NCBI GenBank assembly: GCA_964019695.1
Contig: CAXHUL010000256.1
Coordinates: 57,011-121,010, forward strand
DNA length: 64,000 nt
From: Loripinus fragilis
Taxonomy: Eukaryota; Mollusca; Bivalvia; Lucinida; Lucinidae
Direction of reading: 5' to 3'
In this document: one piece after another, positions 20,090-32,600 of the stretch
Layout of the letters: each line of letters starts with the position of its first letter
Position numbering within the stretch: position 1 is the first letter of the stretch
Translations under genes and position numbers: made by a program
Notes under the pieces: generated by a model
What the model saw: the letters and a program-made list of their open reading frames with translations, nothing else
What the model was told of the DNA's origin: nothing
Databases searched by the model: none

Positions 20090-20240
20090 GTAATTAATTG
20101 TCTCATTTCTCAACCAAAAATATATTGTGTGTACTCAAAAGAACCCTCGCAATGAGACGGTTCTTTTAAGCACCAAATTATAGGTTAAATCTGATGTGTA
20201 AGAAAATAATAACAATATTACGCTCAAAATCCTGTTTATC
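20090..20240. mobile_element. MITE of the AAGAACCGTCTCA hairpin family
   Basis: Contains GTACTCAAAAGAACCCTCGC followed by GAGACGGTTCTTTTAAGCAC. The flanks (TTTCTCAACCAAAA... and ...AAGAAAATAATAAC...ACGCTCAAA) recur at 32525-32600, 38690-38800, 40420-40560, 54465-54560 and 57905-58020. Confidence 0.65.
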
Positions 20241-21180
20241 TAGAGTATGATTTATACAGTATGCAGAATTGATACACCTCAGTGCACAAGTTAAACTGGT
20301 TACACTTGAAACATAACAGGTAATAGTCAAAAGTCATTGACAGCACATTTCTTTAGATGAAACAATGCAATCTTTTCATCCGAATTTTATGCAAACGCAT
20401 AATATTCGTCTCAAGTTTTATGCCACAAATGTAATTTTTACATGTATTTAGGTGAATACTCGACGAAACTTTGACTTTCTGTGAAATAAAATTTGGTCAC
20501 TGCAATTACCCCCACCCCCTAAACCCTAAAGTCCTGACATAATAATGCAATATTTTCAAAATAGTTTTATTTTGCTGGGTGCACTAAATGTAAGGGTTTG
20601 ATTTAAGCACAAAAAATATAGTTGTAAGTTATGCAATATCCTAGCCACAGGCTGTCAGAATTTGTTAAGAATCGTTATTTTTTTGGTATGTTTCTTTCTA
20701 TGAGCAGTTGAAATTTCATGCTCAGCTGAGTTGAACATGACAAAAATTGTAGAACTCGGAGCGGAGCTAGGTAAACATAGTAACACATAGGACAGCTTTT
20801 GTGATTGTGGTGCTTAGGCATCAAAAATATGTGTGTGTTTCAGGATTACCGACGCTGCCTTATATTTTGCAGAAATGCCCCGTATAGCTCACATACGAAA
20901 TTAAAAAAAATGATGAAAAAATCCGACCTACCTTTCCCATTTTTTACAGACTGAAACCTGAAACATACTTTCATTTCTTTGGCCTTGTCGCAAATGAGGG
21001 TTGGGCAATGCATGCAGTGATTGGATCTTCAAACATTGTGTGAGCAAGCAGGGAAGCTCTGGCGAGTGCGTGGAGGCACAGCCTTGCCCGACCCTTCCAT
21101 AGTCGACTATGCGAAATTGTCCAGTCTCAAATATTCAACAAGAATCAGGTACGCGAGATTTTGGTACTTATCGGATCATC
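20241..21180. other. Unassigned sequence
   Basis: AT-rich. No repeat copy, exon or RNA gene recognised. Confidence 0.35.
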
Positions 21181-21243
21181 GAGCGACGAAGGCTCAGGCG
21201 AGTCTGCACATTTTACACAGACTCGCCAGAGCCTTCGTTGCTC
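21181..21243. repeat. Hairpin with 26-bp arms
   Basis: GAGCGACGAAGGCTCAGGCG... pairs with ...CGCCAGAGCCTTCGTTGCTC around an 11-nt loop, with one or two mismatches. Seen once. Open frames on both strands across it are mirror artefacts of the palindrome. Confidence 0.8.
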
Positions 21244-22194
21244 GCATACACAAAGAATGGAAATCGATGAAGACTCAGACCAGAATTTAGAGACCTCTAG
21301 CCATCTCGATTGGTCAGCCTGGGCGTTTATTAGAGGCATTAGCGTAAATGCGTTAAGAACTGAAATATTTTGTACTGGCCCAAGTATGTTCTATTTTCTG
21401 CGACATTGGTGTATTCTTAAAAATGATGACATGATTTATCGCCCCTAAATGATATGTATCACAGATCAAATTTAAAACTGTCGTCATCATGGACATGTGA
21501 TGGTAGACATACCCGAAGAATCTGCTATGTTTTTTCTATTCAGTTTCAAACCTGTCCCCAAAACTATTAGATATAATCAGTAAATTCCACAATAGCAGAC
21601 CGTGACTAACTATGGCACAAAGTAAAAGAGATATAAGTACAGGAGTTTAACTAACATATCATATATACAAGTAACAAACAGAACAAGAGGGCCATTATGA
21701 CCCTACGTCGCTCACACGCTCACCTGAAACGTGTCTCTTTTAGCATTGGCCGCATTTTGGTCAACAAAGCAGGCCCCCATGAGCAATTTGGAAAATGGCA
21801 ATGCCGGGGCATTGCCATTACAGGCTGTATTCTATGCTTTAAGCTCGGTAGCTGCCAACAAAGGGAACAGCTAAGTAAAATCAGGTTATAGGTTTTTGAC
21901 TACTCAGATACCCACTGGCTAGTTTAATCAGAGTTATTGTTGTGCGCTTTGTGTAAAGCTAAGGACCAAAGCTTTTGCATACACTTAGTCAGTCATCTAA
22001 TCTGACCAGGCTCTTTGTCATCGCTGGGTGCATATTGTAAAGCTGTGTTATATACTGAAACCAAGTTCTAATCGGCCACCTTACATTTTTGCTAGTTCAG
22101 AAAGTAAATACAAGTTCATGCTTTTATAAATAAACCAAGACTTTGACATGACTGCAAGTTATTTCATTTAAAAATGAATCGTACTTTTTGCACA
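21244..22194. other. Unassigned, includes GAGGGCCATTATGACC repeat start
   Basis: Near 21685 begins AAGAGGGCCATTATGACCCT, resembling the border motif near 22880 and 27620. No exon is supported. Confidence 0.35.
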
Positions 22195-22984
22195 GACATG
22201 TTAGAGTAATGGTAGAGCAAAAACTAGCGAAAATTGACCGATAACCCCTCCCCATCAGTAAAATGGAAAATGATTGTATGAATGATGTGACAAGATGTTG
22301 AAGTTTCTTGGATCGCCGGAATTACTTTTTCAAAGAGGGGCAGTGGTGTTAAAATTTGGTAAAAACTTCGTTTTTAGAAGTGAAATTGCGAATTTCTGAA
22401 ATCAATTTGCAGCAACAGATACATGATACCAGCAGAGAAAAGCTGAAAAATGATTATTGAGTCTTATATAAGTCCACTCTGATTTTATTATGGTGTCAAA
22501 ACCGGAATTTTAATGTCTTGGTTTTTGGGTAAAAATCGGTGTTTTTTATAAATTTAAACACGGATTTTTGTAATCTGGCTGATAAAGTTTTAAAATATAG
22601 AGTTGCTATTTTACTTGTTTCAAATTTGATGCTGAATTATTCAACTTACATATATCTCTGTCGTTTATACTTAAAAACCCCACCAAATTTTTTTCGTTTT
22701 TACCTCAAATCCGGCATTTTGACATACAGGTATATTTTGTGAAATGCACGTATTGCTATTACTTGTATATATGGACATTGCCATATTAAGAAAATGACGT
22801 ACATATAGTAAACATTTCAAATGGAAACAGCATTTATCATGTACCATGATATCAAAACAAGTAATGACATAATAAAAAGAGGACCAAGTGACACTAGATC
22901 GCTCGCCTGAGTTTTGTTTTAAACGTCTTATCTATAGATATCTATCGGAAACTGGCCATGCTCCTGATGGTCTGCCTTGTGTTC

Positions 22985-24130
22985 CATATTCGGTCCCAGA
23001 GTCACAATTGGAACATATTTAAATGTTGTGTACCAGCTGATGCTACATGCCAAATATCAGGGCTCTAAACCTGGTGGTTTCAGACAAGAATATTTTTTAT
23101 GTTTTAACTATATGTAATACAATGTAAAAAGAAAGTATGACCAGGAAATGCCACACTCACACATTGCAAACAAACCCACGGCACCGTGAGGAAGAGTCGA
23201 AGAACAATAACAGCCTCATAAACTCTGTGACCTCCAGGACGATGCCATTTTGACCACAAAACCATAATTTGAACATACTTGGTAGAGTACCACTTGGTGA
23301 TGCAACATATCAAATAGCAAGCCTTTGAGTATATGACAAGAATGTATTTTAGTATATTCTCTATATAAGCTATATATATAACCTTGATCCCCGAGACGGC
23401 CTCATTCTCGGCCACAGGGCCATAATTTTCAACAAACTTAGTAAGTCTACTAGATGATGCTTCATGCCAAATATAGACTCTAGGTTCTGTGGTTTCAGAC
23501 TAGACTATTTTAAGTGTTCCATATATAAGTCTACGTAAAACATGTGACTGTTTTGGCACAAGGGCCACAATGTAGAGGTATACTAGCTGATGCTACATAA
23601 CACATTTCTTTTCTATGCTCTATGCCTTGTGGTGTCAGACAAGAAGATTTTCCCAATAGATTCCTATAGTGAACGTCTGATCTCGCTGGCAGGTCCACTT
23701 AATAGTACCTGTGCTCCAAATTGAATAAAATTGGTAGAGGCGTACTTAGTAAGGTGATGTTGCTTACCAAATATCAAGGTGCTAGACATTGACGTTTCAG
23801 ACAAGATGATTTGTTTTATGTTTTCCCAATATAAAAGTAAATCAGAGGGCAAAACCCAGAAATCGATACAATCAAGTACCTCAACTGACTCGAGACACAA
23901 TATGGGAATAAGTGAACACCACACACAAGAGAGCCAAGGGACCAGCCATTTCCCAGCAGGTGATCATATGCTTATGTAGAAGATGCCACCTCTTCAGGAA
24001 TGTGCCATTAACGCCACAGGGCTATAATTTGTAAAAACTTGGTGGAGGTATACTAGGCCATGCTACATACCAAACATTAAGACTCTAGGCATTGTGGTTT
24101 CAAACAAGAAGATTTTCATTTTGAAAATCT
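22985..24130. repeat. Diverged tandem repeat block (GATGCTACAT... units)
   Basis: About six diverged units each contain GCCACAGGGCCATAATTT-like, TGATGCTACATACCAAATAT-like and GTGGTTTCAGACAAGAAGAT-like segments in order. Unit length varies around 200 bp. Short open frames within are not conserved between units. Confidence 0.7.
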
Positions 24131-24639
24131 TTTTTAGCCCATGTGACCTAGATATGCAATGGACTAAACTTTTTGAACAATTATATAAGAGGGTCGTATA
24201 CGAACAATTCCTGCAAAGTTTGGTTAAAATCTGGCTAGTAGTTTAGGAGGAGATTTTGCCATCATAAAACCATAGGCATCCAGTGTCCCAAATATGATCA
24301 TTTATACATCTCTTCCAAAACAGAATGCGTTACATGCCGTATATGCAGACATTTTGGTTTAGGTCATCAGCAGACTATCTGCTAAGGGAAAGATTGTTTG
24401 CATGTCTAAGTGTATTTCAATATCACACATAACTAAAGGGACTCTAAGAGGGGACTTACCGCCTATATAGGTTAACTAAGATAAATACAAATATTTTATC
24501 AGAAAATAACTAAACCATTTAAGGACCTCTTTATTATCCCATGCAGGGAATTCATAATCCATTATTCGGTCTGCCTCGCATAGAACCTAGGAGAGCCATA
24601 AACACATTAATGACAAGTACCACTTTGACGGATTAGAAT

Positions 24640-25340
24640 GTAGGTTTTTAAGCAGTTTGACCTTGAACTTTTATACAAAGGTCATATCAGCAGTCAGAAG
24701 CTATTATTTACAAAAGAACACCTTAGACAATCAGTGTGCAAAATATGAACCATCTACAACAAAACATGTTGGAGATATTGCTTTACAGCCCATACAACCA
24801 GCTTCAAATTATTTTGAAAATTAAGGCTCAAATGTCATATTGGCAATTATTCTACAAAATATGAAGCACCTCTATCAAAAACATGCCACTGTTAGACAAA
24901 TTCTAATTAACCTTTGACTCCAGGGCGGCCATAGCGGTGATATGTAACATACTTTGTAATTTACACACCATAAGCAATAATTGTGCAAAGTATGAACACC
25001 ATTAGTAAAAAAATGAAGGAGGGGTTCGCGTAACGAGCCATAAACTGATTGTAAGTATATTTGACCTTGTCTTTTGACATCAATGGCAAAGCGGTGATAA
25101 AAAACCTACGCTGTAATCTACGTCCCTTAGACAATTATTGTGCCATATATGAACACCCTCGATCGTAGAAATGAAAGAGGAGTTCGTGTTATGAGTCGTA
25201 TTACAGATTTTGTCTTAATTTGACCTTGACCTTTAACTCCAAGATTATATTGATAATTTGAAATACCCACCATAAGCAAATATGAACATCGAGGCATAAA
25301 GGTAAATGGCAAGTTCTTGTTAGTTACTCTTTAAAACAGA
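24640..25340. repeat. Tandem repeats (TTTGACCTTGACCTTT... units)
   Basis: Successive units share TTTGACCTTGACCTTTAACT-like, ATAAGCAATTATTGTGC-like and TATGAACACC segments, about 120-180 bp apart. Diverged. Confidence 0.65.
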
Positions 25341-25661
25341 TTTAGGAGGAGAATTGGGTGACGCACAAACTCCATGCTGCTACTAATATCAATAGGCAAA
25401 ACCTACTATATTTTAATTTGCTGATGGATAAAAGACCATACTTGATTTGGAATACGTTCAAATCGTACTCACGGACAATATGTGTTAATTAAAAGGCAAT
25501 AGATTAAAATAAATGTAATCATGGTACTAAACAATGATGTCAAAATGATAAATCAGTTACTTCCATTCTGCACATATATATGGGCCAGGATATGATGAAA
25601 GGTACCTTATGGTCGCGATAATCAAAACCAGGCTAATGTTACATCTGCAAAGTATTACATA

Positions 25662-26381
25662 TACTAGGCCAAAAAAGAAACGCCGCATATAAAGATTAAA
25701 AATAATGCGCCTTAAAGGAGAGATATAAAATTTCATCTGCTATCTATGTTTCGCTACTATTCCTGCCACACATTATTACCATTGTTTTATTGAGCTCAGT
25801 CAACCAAAACCAGTGTAGTGGCTGTCTTTTTATTTTCAAGTTTTTCACGTGCACATTCATTTTATTTAGTTTTACACATGTAATAACTACTTTAATCACT
25901 AGTCTTATATCCAATTTGCTTGATAACATTTTAAAAATTTAAAATTAAAAGTTACACATTGCTAATTTACGATGCCAAAACGGGCACATGCTGAACGCGA
26001 AAAGGCGATAAGAATGTTACAAGCTAACGTGACGCCATCGATGATAGCACACCAATTTTGATGTCATGCAAGGATAATTGAACGTCTTAGGAAACGTTTC
26101 TGGCAATTTGGAACAATGTCAGACCGTGCGCATTCATGACGTCGTCGCCTAATGACGCGACGTCAAGATAGATAAAAACGTAGCTTTATCTTTGCACCAT
26201 TACTTACTTTTAAACTGCTGAATCAATTTCGTCCGGTGACAATGATAGCCAGGACAACCCCAGGAACTAATAATCCAAGAATCAGCGCTCAAACTGTGAC
26301 AAATCGTTTGCGAGAGATTGATGAAATACACCCCATATAAAATGTATGTTTTATATGCGGCGTTTCTTTTTTGGCCTAGTG
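25662..26381 (+). mobile_element. Tc1-like element, internally deleted, TA-flanked
   Basis: Terminal inverted repeats of about 31 bp (ACTAGGCCAAAAAAGAAACG and complement), with TA at 25660-25661 and 26382-26383. It contains the N-terminal part of a Tc1-type transposase with stops and lacks the catalytic part, so it is a 720-bp non-autonomous derivative. It sits inside the larger foldback structure. Confidence 0.9.
25972..26337 (+). pseudogene. Tc1/mariner transposase, DNA-binding part only
   Basis: Reading from ATG at 25972 gives MPKRAHAEREKAIRMLQANV..., the N-terminal helix-turn-helix of Tc1-family transposases. A TGA in the same frame interrupts it at 26059-26061, and further stops follow. 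The frame then shows FRPVTMIARTTPGTNN and RISAQTVTNRLRE, typical of the second helix-turn-helix. The DDE catalytic domain is absent before the right terminal repeat. Dead by several independent lesions. Confidence 0.85.
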
Positions 26382-26383
26382 TA

Positions 26384-26990
26384 TTTAGAGCATTTACTGA
26401 AAATTTGAAGTGATAATTTTCGAAACTGATGATTATATGGATGTTAGAAACACCACATGTAATCAGGTTTGGAATGTGACGTCAAGAATGGCGTTAACCG
26501 TGTGATGACGTCAGAGTGTTGGTCTATATTCCTTTGTTGATTATTGCATGCTCAGCATAAGAATCTAGCAAATATAAAGTTTTCTCATGTCTTATACATG
26601 TGATAATGAAAATTCAGATGATGTTACATGAATTTACATCTTCTAGGTCGTATTAAAGGCATTTAAAATGACCCACTTGTAGATGTTGTGATCTGAGTGT
26701 TCACATGGCAACGGTCCTTATAGAAAACTTAAAAAAAAGTATAATCAGAAACTTTTGCTATTTTGATGGCAGCAAATTTTAAAAGCATTTTCATGAAAAT
26801 ATAAAGGCGTGTTATTTTATGCTATTTTAAGTATTTTTCAAATGTCTCTTACGTAAGAATTACATGGATGTCTTAAGGTTCATTTTGTCAGATCCGCGTT
26901 CTTATGTATTACATTAAAATAGGCCTAACTGTTTTAATGCACGGTTTATTTGTTTAAATATACACTCCTACCCTACTGCTTTAAGATTTT
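26384..26990. other. Unassigned AT-rich sequence
   Basis: Between the Tc1-like element and a diverged arm copy. No exon or repeat recognised. Confidence 0.35.
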
Positions 26991-28439
26991 GAAATTATTT
27001 GCATTTTTGCATTTCTTTTCACCCAGCCAACTTTTGCTTATTTTAGATGCTATGTATGATTCTTTGAAAGAGGGTGCCCTTCTTCGAAGCCTTATAAAGT
27101 GTCACTGCCCCTTTTTTGAAAGGTAATTCCAGCGGTTTCATAATGTACAGTTATAAAACTTTCCATTGATATATCACAATCCTATTTTACAAGTAGGGAG
27201 AGGTTCCACTTCAAATGAGCGACTTATATTTTGCCAGATTTTTCCTCGACCAATAGGTTATATAGAGAAAACATTGAAAAATATTCTTGCCAGAAAGCAA
27301 AATGCCCAAAGCTTTGATATTTGGTATGTAACTTACCTAGTGGTACTCTACTGAGTTATCTCAAATTGTGGTTATGTGGTCAAAATGGCCTCATCATGGA
27401 GGTCACACAGTTTATATTGACTTATAAATTGGACATACAAAATCTCCTGGTTTGAAACCACTAGGTCTAGATCCCTGATATCACCCAGTGGACCGTACTT
27501 AAATTTGCTCCAAATAGAGCTCTGGGGACAAAAATGGCCCCACCAAGGGTTCACCAGTAGCCTGGTCAGTTATAATAGATTCATATAGATTAGAGGTTTT
27601 AAACAAAATCTCAGGTGAGCAATCCAGGGTCACTTGGCCCTCTTTTAGTGTGTGTCAATGCTTGACATGACACCACAGAACATGATAAATGCTGTTGCCA
27701 TTTGGTATGTTTACTATATGTGCGTCATTTTCAAAATATGACAATGTCCTGATATCTATGAAATAGCAAAACATGCATTTCCCAAAATATACCTGAATAT
27801 AAAAATGTCAGTTTTCAGGGCAAAATAAGAAAATATTTTAGCAGGTTTTATAAGTATACACGAGAGGATATATGTAAGTTGAATAACGCAGCATCAAATT
27901 TAAAACAATATGAATAAAAACTATAAATTTTAAAAACTTTACCTGTCTGATTACAAAAAATTGGATTATTTTTTATAAAAATGCTGATTTTCACCCAAAA
28001 ATAAAGACATTTCATTTCTGACTTTGACTTCATAATAAAGCCAGGTCAGGATTATACAAAACTCAATGATCATTTTTCAGTCTTTCTTTGCCGGTGTCGT
28101 GTATCTGTTGCTGCAAATGGATTTCAGAAATTCGCAATTTCACTTCTAAAAATGAAGATTTTGCAAAATTTTAACACCACTGCCCCTCTTGGAACAAGTA
28201 ATTCCGGCGATCCAAGAAACTTTAACATCTTGTCATATCATTCATGTAATCGTTTTCCATTTTACTGATGGGGAGGGGTTCCGCCTTAAATAAGCGACTT
28301 TTTGCCAGTTTTTTGCTCTACCATAAAGGTACCCTCATTTAAAAATGCAAAGTTTTTCTACAATATAAAATATTCCTCAGCTACATTATCAATTTACTTT
28401 TTTGTTTGTTTAAAGGTGTTACTGACTGACGTGATTTAC

Positions 28440-28462
28440 NNNNNNNNNNNNNNNNNNNNNNN
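28440..28462. other. Assembly gap (23 N)
   Basis: A run of N just before the left 61-bp inverted repeat of the next block. Its size may be arbitrary. Confidence 1.
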
Positions 28463-28619
28463 GCATTGGCAAAATGGATATACTTTAATATAGTGGACCT
28501 ATGTGGAATCCTGCCTTATAAGAGGATGTATCCATGTAAATGTGGTATCAAAATAAACTTTGACATCTTAACTACACAGAAACACCAATAATAATAGCTA
28601 TATCCTCGTATAAAGTGAT

Positions 28620-29282
28620 TATCGAGACCTTTAAACTTCATAAGGATCAACGCAATTTTCGCTTCATCGCGCATCAGTGTACATGATCATTTCCAACACT
28701 CGTGCAAACCTCTGGGATTATGCACTTTGGAAATCAGATCTTGGAACGATTGGGCAATGATTATAAATGATACCCATTCCGTGATTTCTGCAATAAAAAG
28801 GTTCTCACAGCATAAAATGCACAAATCCTTCACTCCTGTGAATCTTGTTGACAAGTCGGCCATTTTGGTAGAAAAGTAGATAAAAAGCGCCTGGATAACA
28901 CTTGCTATTGTCACGAACTCCCCAGTAGCTCTCACAAGATTAAAGGGTGCCGAGTCATAGCAAACTCCCCGACAGCGATGTCTCCTCGAATGAATTCTTC
29001 TGAAAACATCACTGCCACAGGGTTAGGCTGTTTTGTTGCAAATCGCAACAAATGGGGTGATTAAGATTTTTTCTGTCACCGGATAATTCTGAATTAAGTA
29101 CATCAGAAAGTATAAGTTTTCGTTCATAAAAAATATAATTTTATCATGAAGTAATTTGAAAATTTGAAGATATTAGAAAAAAGACGCTGCACTAAACTTT
29201 TACGTCAGTTTTAACGAGTTTTCGTGGCTGTTAAAAGTCGTCCCTTCTTCACGTGGCTAAAAAGCTCGCAATCGAGTTCTAA
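28620..29282. other. Unassigned sequence upstream of a possible exon
   Basis: Mixed composition. It contains GTCGGCCATTTTGG and CAAACTCCCCGACAG; the latter has an inverted near-match at about 34775-34795. It might be promoter or 5' UTR for the frame at 29283, without direct support. Confidence 0.3.
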
Positions 29283-29468
29283 ATGAAGAAAAACAAAATG
29301 GAGGTACAATTAAGATCTTATTATCGCCCTGGTCGCTCTTTTAACACTCTGTCGAATCCGTCAAAATTCAAAGGAAATAGAAATAAAAAAATCGTCTGCA
29401 ACCTCAAAACCAAGTCGAGAAAATTTCAGAAGGCCTTGAATGCACAGATTATTTGTGATTTTCCAGTA
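29283..29468 (+). CDS. Possible short first coding exon, unrecognised
   Basis: An open frame from ATG at 29283 encodes a basic peptide (MKKNKMEVQLRSYYRPGRSF..., rich in K, R and N). A possible donor CCA|gtaatt sits at 29468/29469 just before a C-run. The frame continues into low-complexity C/A sequence that is unlikely to be coding. A candidate downstream exon at 30358-30410 (acag...AAG|gtattt) does not match in phase. Weak; could be chance. Confidence 0.2.
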
Positions 29469-29514
29469 ATTTACGATATAAAGCCCTCCCGGGAAGGGGG
29501 TACCTGTTCCCTTG

Positions 29515-29540
29515 CCCCCCCCCCCCCCCCAAAAAAAAAT
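29515..29540. repeat. C-run / A-run low complexity
   Basis: A run of C followed by a run of A. Length is likely variable and error-prone in assembly. GTTCCC-rich flanks repeat around 29600-29690. Confidence 0.9.
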
Positions 29541-29779
29541 AAAGATAATATTGTTCAAAAAAAAACTGAAAATTTGTTTTCTTATGTTATGGTGTTCCCC
29601 AATATTGCATTTGTTCGCTCCCCCAACCTCTCAAATTTTCCATTTTGTTCCCCTATACCCATGAATTTTTCTCCTGTTCCCCTCCCCAGGAGGACATTGG
29701 TCTCGCATATACAGATAGTCATACATCATCCAGGAATCTCCCTGAGGGTGTGTGGGGTGGGGTCCAGGCCCAACTGACT

Positions 29780-30670
29780 AGTTTTGACAGAATCCTCAGC
29801 TGAATAACAGAAGTGATCAATGGTTTATCAAGGTTACAGAGGTGGTGCAGCATTTTCTAAAGGGGATCCAACTTTTTCAAGGGATGGGGGCGGCCCGGGT
29901 CCAATTGCTAATTTCCTATAATTATATAACATTTTACTTTCCAGGGGAAGGGCTGCCCCTGTTCCCTAACCCTATCTAAATACACATATGCAGATCTATG
30001 ATTTGATGATTTCCACAACTTGCAATGATGTGCCAAATTGAATGTCAGAAGTTTTACTGCCCCTGGTCCTATGATCTATTCATTTGTCAATATAAGAACC
30101 TGAAAGATAGGATCTAGTTTGATCTTCTATAACCATTTCTCTATGTATCCTATAACACAGTTGAATATATATCTATTGTTAAAGCTTGTAAGAGTTATCC
30201 AACATGAAAAACAAAACAAATCAGGATGCAAATTTGGAGCCTAATGGAGATAGAAATAAGTCAGACTGCCTTTATTGTTGTCGAGACTGGTCAAACAATT
30301 CTCGATCAGCCTAGATTTACATATAATGCAACTGACTGACTGCTTCAATTTTACAGAACCCACCTGCATAGCATTGAGGAAAATAAAGACAAGCTGCAAG
30401 GTATTTTTGACTTTATGTATCGTTGTGTGTCTTTTTTTCGTATGATGTAAGTTATTCCACAGTTTTCCCTGACCCCTATTTATATAGTAATGAGTGACTT
30501 ATGACCCCAATATTTCCAAAATGTGCCTTAAAATGAGAGTTTTTAGTGTCTGTTTCATAATTAGTGGGTCCATTGACCCCATCATGATAATCTGTCTTTG
30601 GTGGTTTGTGAACAAAGGCACACCCATGCAGTCTGATCTGCACCTTTGTTATTCGCTTTTTGGAAAGGTC
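29780..30670. other. Unassigned sequence
   Basis: No supported exon. A short acceptor/donor-bounded stretch at 30358-30410 (open frame THLHSIEENKDKLQ) is noted but unsupported. Confidence 0.3.
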
Positions 30671-30676
30671 ATTTCA

Positions 30677-30985
30677 TTCAGGACAAGTAAAAAATTGTAT
30701 TTACTTGTCCTCGGACAAGTATAAACAAAGTTAATGCAATTCTGTATTTAATTTTTAATTAATTATTATGAACTCACAATGCTATGTTGTATTGAAAACA
30801 GTGTAGATCCAGATCAGCTGGCTTTAAAGCAGCCAGCTGATCAGGATCCACACTGTTTTCCATTGAGATCTGGTTTCATTTTTTTAAGAGTTTGAGTTCT
30901 TTGTGCATTTTCTGTTCTTTGGGGCAAGTAAAATTTTCATTGGACAAGTACATTATGGCCATTTACTTGTCCCAAGGCAAGTATA
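30677..30985. mobile_element. GGACAAGTA palindrome element with nested hairpin
   Basis: GGACAAGTAAAAA...TTTACTTGTCC at both sides (30679-30722 and 30938-30978) encloses a GATCAG hairpin (30794-30860; stem CAGATCAGCTGGCTTTA, pairing around TTTAAA). Confidence 0.6.
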
Positions 30986-31570
30986 AAATTCTGCTATTTC
31001 CACACCCCTGATTTTGTTTACCTGAAAATGTTGGAAGTAAGAAGAAAGTGTCAAATTTGATTTTTTTAGCATGTGGGCTGAAATCTGTGAGATTAACCAA
31101 AATTTTAAGTGAGATATGATAAAGTTCTGTGGGATTTTCATAATAATCACTTTGGAACTCCCCCTTATAACCAAAAAGCTTTTATTTTAATGTAAGAAGC
31201 TTGTGATGAACAGAATAAAGTGTGATTTGCGATTATTTCTTTATAAAATGTGTTTTTAGATGGTCCTAAAATGTGAGATTTGAAAATCTTATGGGAATTG
31301 GCTTTCAAAAGGGACAAATTCTGTGAGATTTTCAATGCCATGCAGGATGTTATTCAATCCCCAGCCATTGGTATCCTGGGTCAGGTGTGGTACTTGATTG
31401 TATCGATTCCTGATATTTGCACCCTTACTTACTTTTATCTCACAGTGTGAGGTGTGTGGCATAAATCTCCCTCCTGACCTGAAAATTTGCATTTCCACAA
31501 TACGGTGAATACATGTATTTTATAAATGTGTGTGCTTGAACATCTACAGAAGTCAGATTTTCTGAAAAAG

Positions 31571-31750
31571 GGCCTTAATGCATATATATATGGAAAACAT
31601 TTGGAAAAACAACAATAAATTAAAAAAAATCTCTCAAAATAGATACCTGAACCTCTGAATATGGGCCTTAATGCATATATATGTAAAACATTTGAAAAAA
31701 AAAACAACAACAACAATAAATTAAAAAAACAACTAATTTCTCAAAATCAT
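31571..31750. repeat. 93-bp direct duplication
   Basis: GGGCCTTAATGCATATATAT recurs at 31571 and about 31664, followed in both by AAAACATTTG and AACAACAATAAATTAAAAA. Confidence 0.75.
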
Positions 31751-31814
31751 TAGAAATCTGAGGTTGGGGATGCAGTCAAGATGAAACCAAAGTAAGAGGC
31801 AAAGATCTTATTAT

Positions 31815-32480
31815 CCCCCTCCGAAAGGCGGAGGGATATTGGTGTGTGTCCGTCCGTCCGATTTTCCGTCCTCAGCCATAACTAGGTAACCTATTGATGG
31901 AATTTTATGAAACTCATACTGAATATATATAACCATATTGATGTTATGCACATGAAGTTTTATCTGGGTGCTGTTGGTTATAGCAGAGTTCTTTGATTGC
32001 CTAAATTTAATGCTTTTTGGGGATTTTTTCTGTCCTCAAACTTAACTAGGTAACCAATGGATGAAATTTCATGAAACTTTTACTGCATATAAATAACCGG
32101 GTTATGCACCTGAAGTTTCATCAGGGTGTCATCAGTTATACAGGAGTTATTGCCTTTTGATTGCCAACATTTTAGGATGTTTTTCAATCCCCAGCCATAG
32201 GCTGGAATCTCAAGAAACTTATACTGAGTATATACGACCATGGTGATTATACATATGAATGTGTATCAGGATATCCTAAGTTACAGAGGAGTTATTGCCC
32301 TTTGATTGCTTAAATTTAAATAATTTATCCCATCCTCAACCATAACTAAGTAAGCAATTGATCAAATTTCATGAACTTTACTCTGAGTACAGTTGACCTT
32401 CGATGGCTTGAGACCATGAAAATTAATTATAGCCTTCTATCTGAAAAAAATCTCACATGATTTTGGCGGGGGATATCAGT
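31815..32480. repeat. Tandem repeat with CCGAAAGGCGG hairpin head
   Basis: Begins CCCCCTCCGAAAGGCGGAGG (a small hairpin) and GTCCGTCCGTCC. Three to four diverged units follow, of about 150-180 bp each, with CATAACTAGGTAACC, TTTCATGAAACTTAT and ATGCACATGAAGTTT-like segments. Shallow units and many stops make it non-coding. Confidence 0.7.
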
Positions 32481-32524
32481 TTGTTGTAGAATTTTCTTGT
32501 TTTTCTTAAAGTTCTTGACCAAAA

Positions 32525-32600
32525 GATGTGGGTACTCAAAAGAACCGTCTCAATGAGATGGTGCTTTAGAGCACACAAAACTTTTTTTAAACTTATAAAT
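32525..32600. repeat. AAGAACCGTCTCA hairpin family copy
   Basis: GGGTACTCAAAAGAACCGTC followed by TCAATGAGATGGTGCTTTAG. Stem partly decayed. Confidence 0.6.

Larger units (their letters stand above)
22195..28325. mobile_element. 6.1-kb foldback structure with 0.7-kb inverted arms
   Basis: Sequence 22195-22930 is found inverted at about 27590-28325 (shared landmarks: CCCATCAGTAAAATGG, GATCGCCGGAATTAC, GGGGCAGTGGTGTTAAAAT, and the inner border motif GGACCAAGTGACAC). A third, more diverged partial copy is in direct orientation to the right arm at about 26990-27250. Between the arms lie two tandem-repeat blocks and a dead Tc1-like element. No long open frame is present, so any enzyme would act in trans. 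Whether the whole is one mobile unit is inference. Confidence 0.6.

Noticed and set aside
21021..21448. Overlapping open frames of 64-95 codons on both strands
   Set aside because: They span a 63-bp hairpin, which opens mirror frames. No domain recognised.
30358..30410. Block bounded by acag and AAG|gtattt (frame THLHSIEENKDKLQ)
   Set aside because: Phase does not match the only candidate upstream exon (29283-29468), and nothing downstream supports it.
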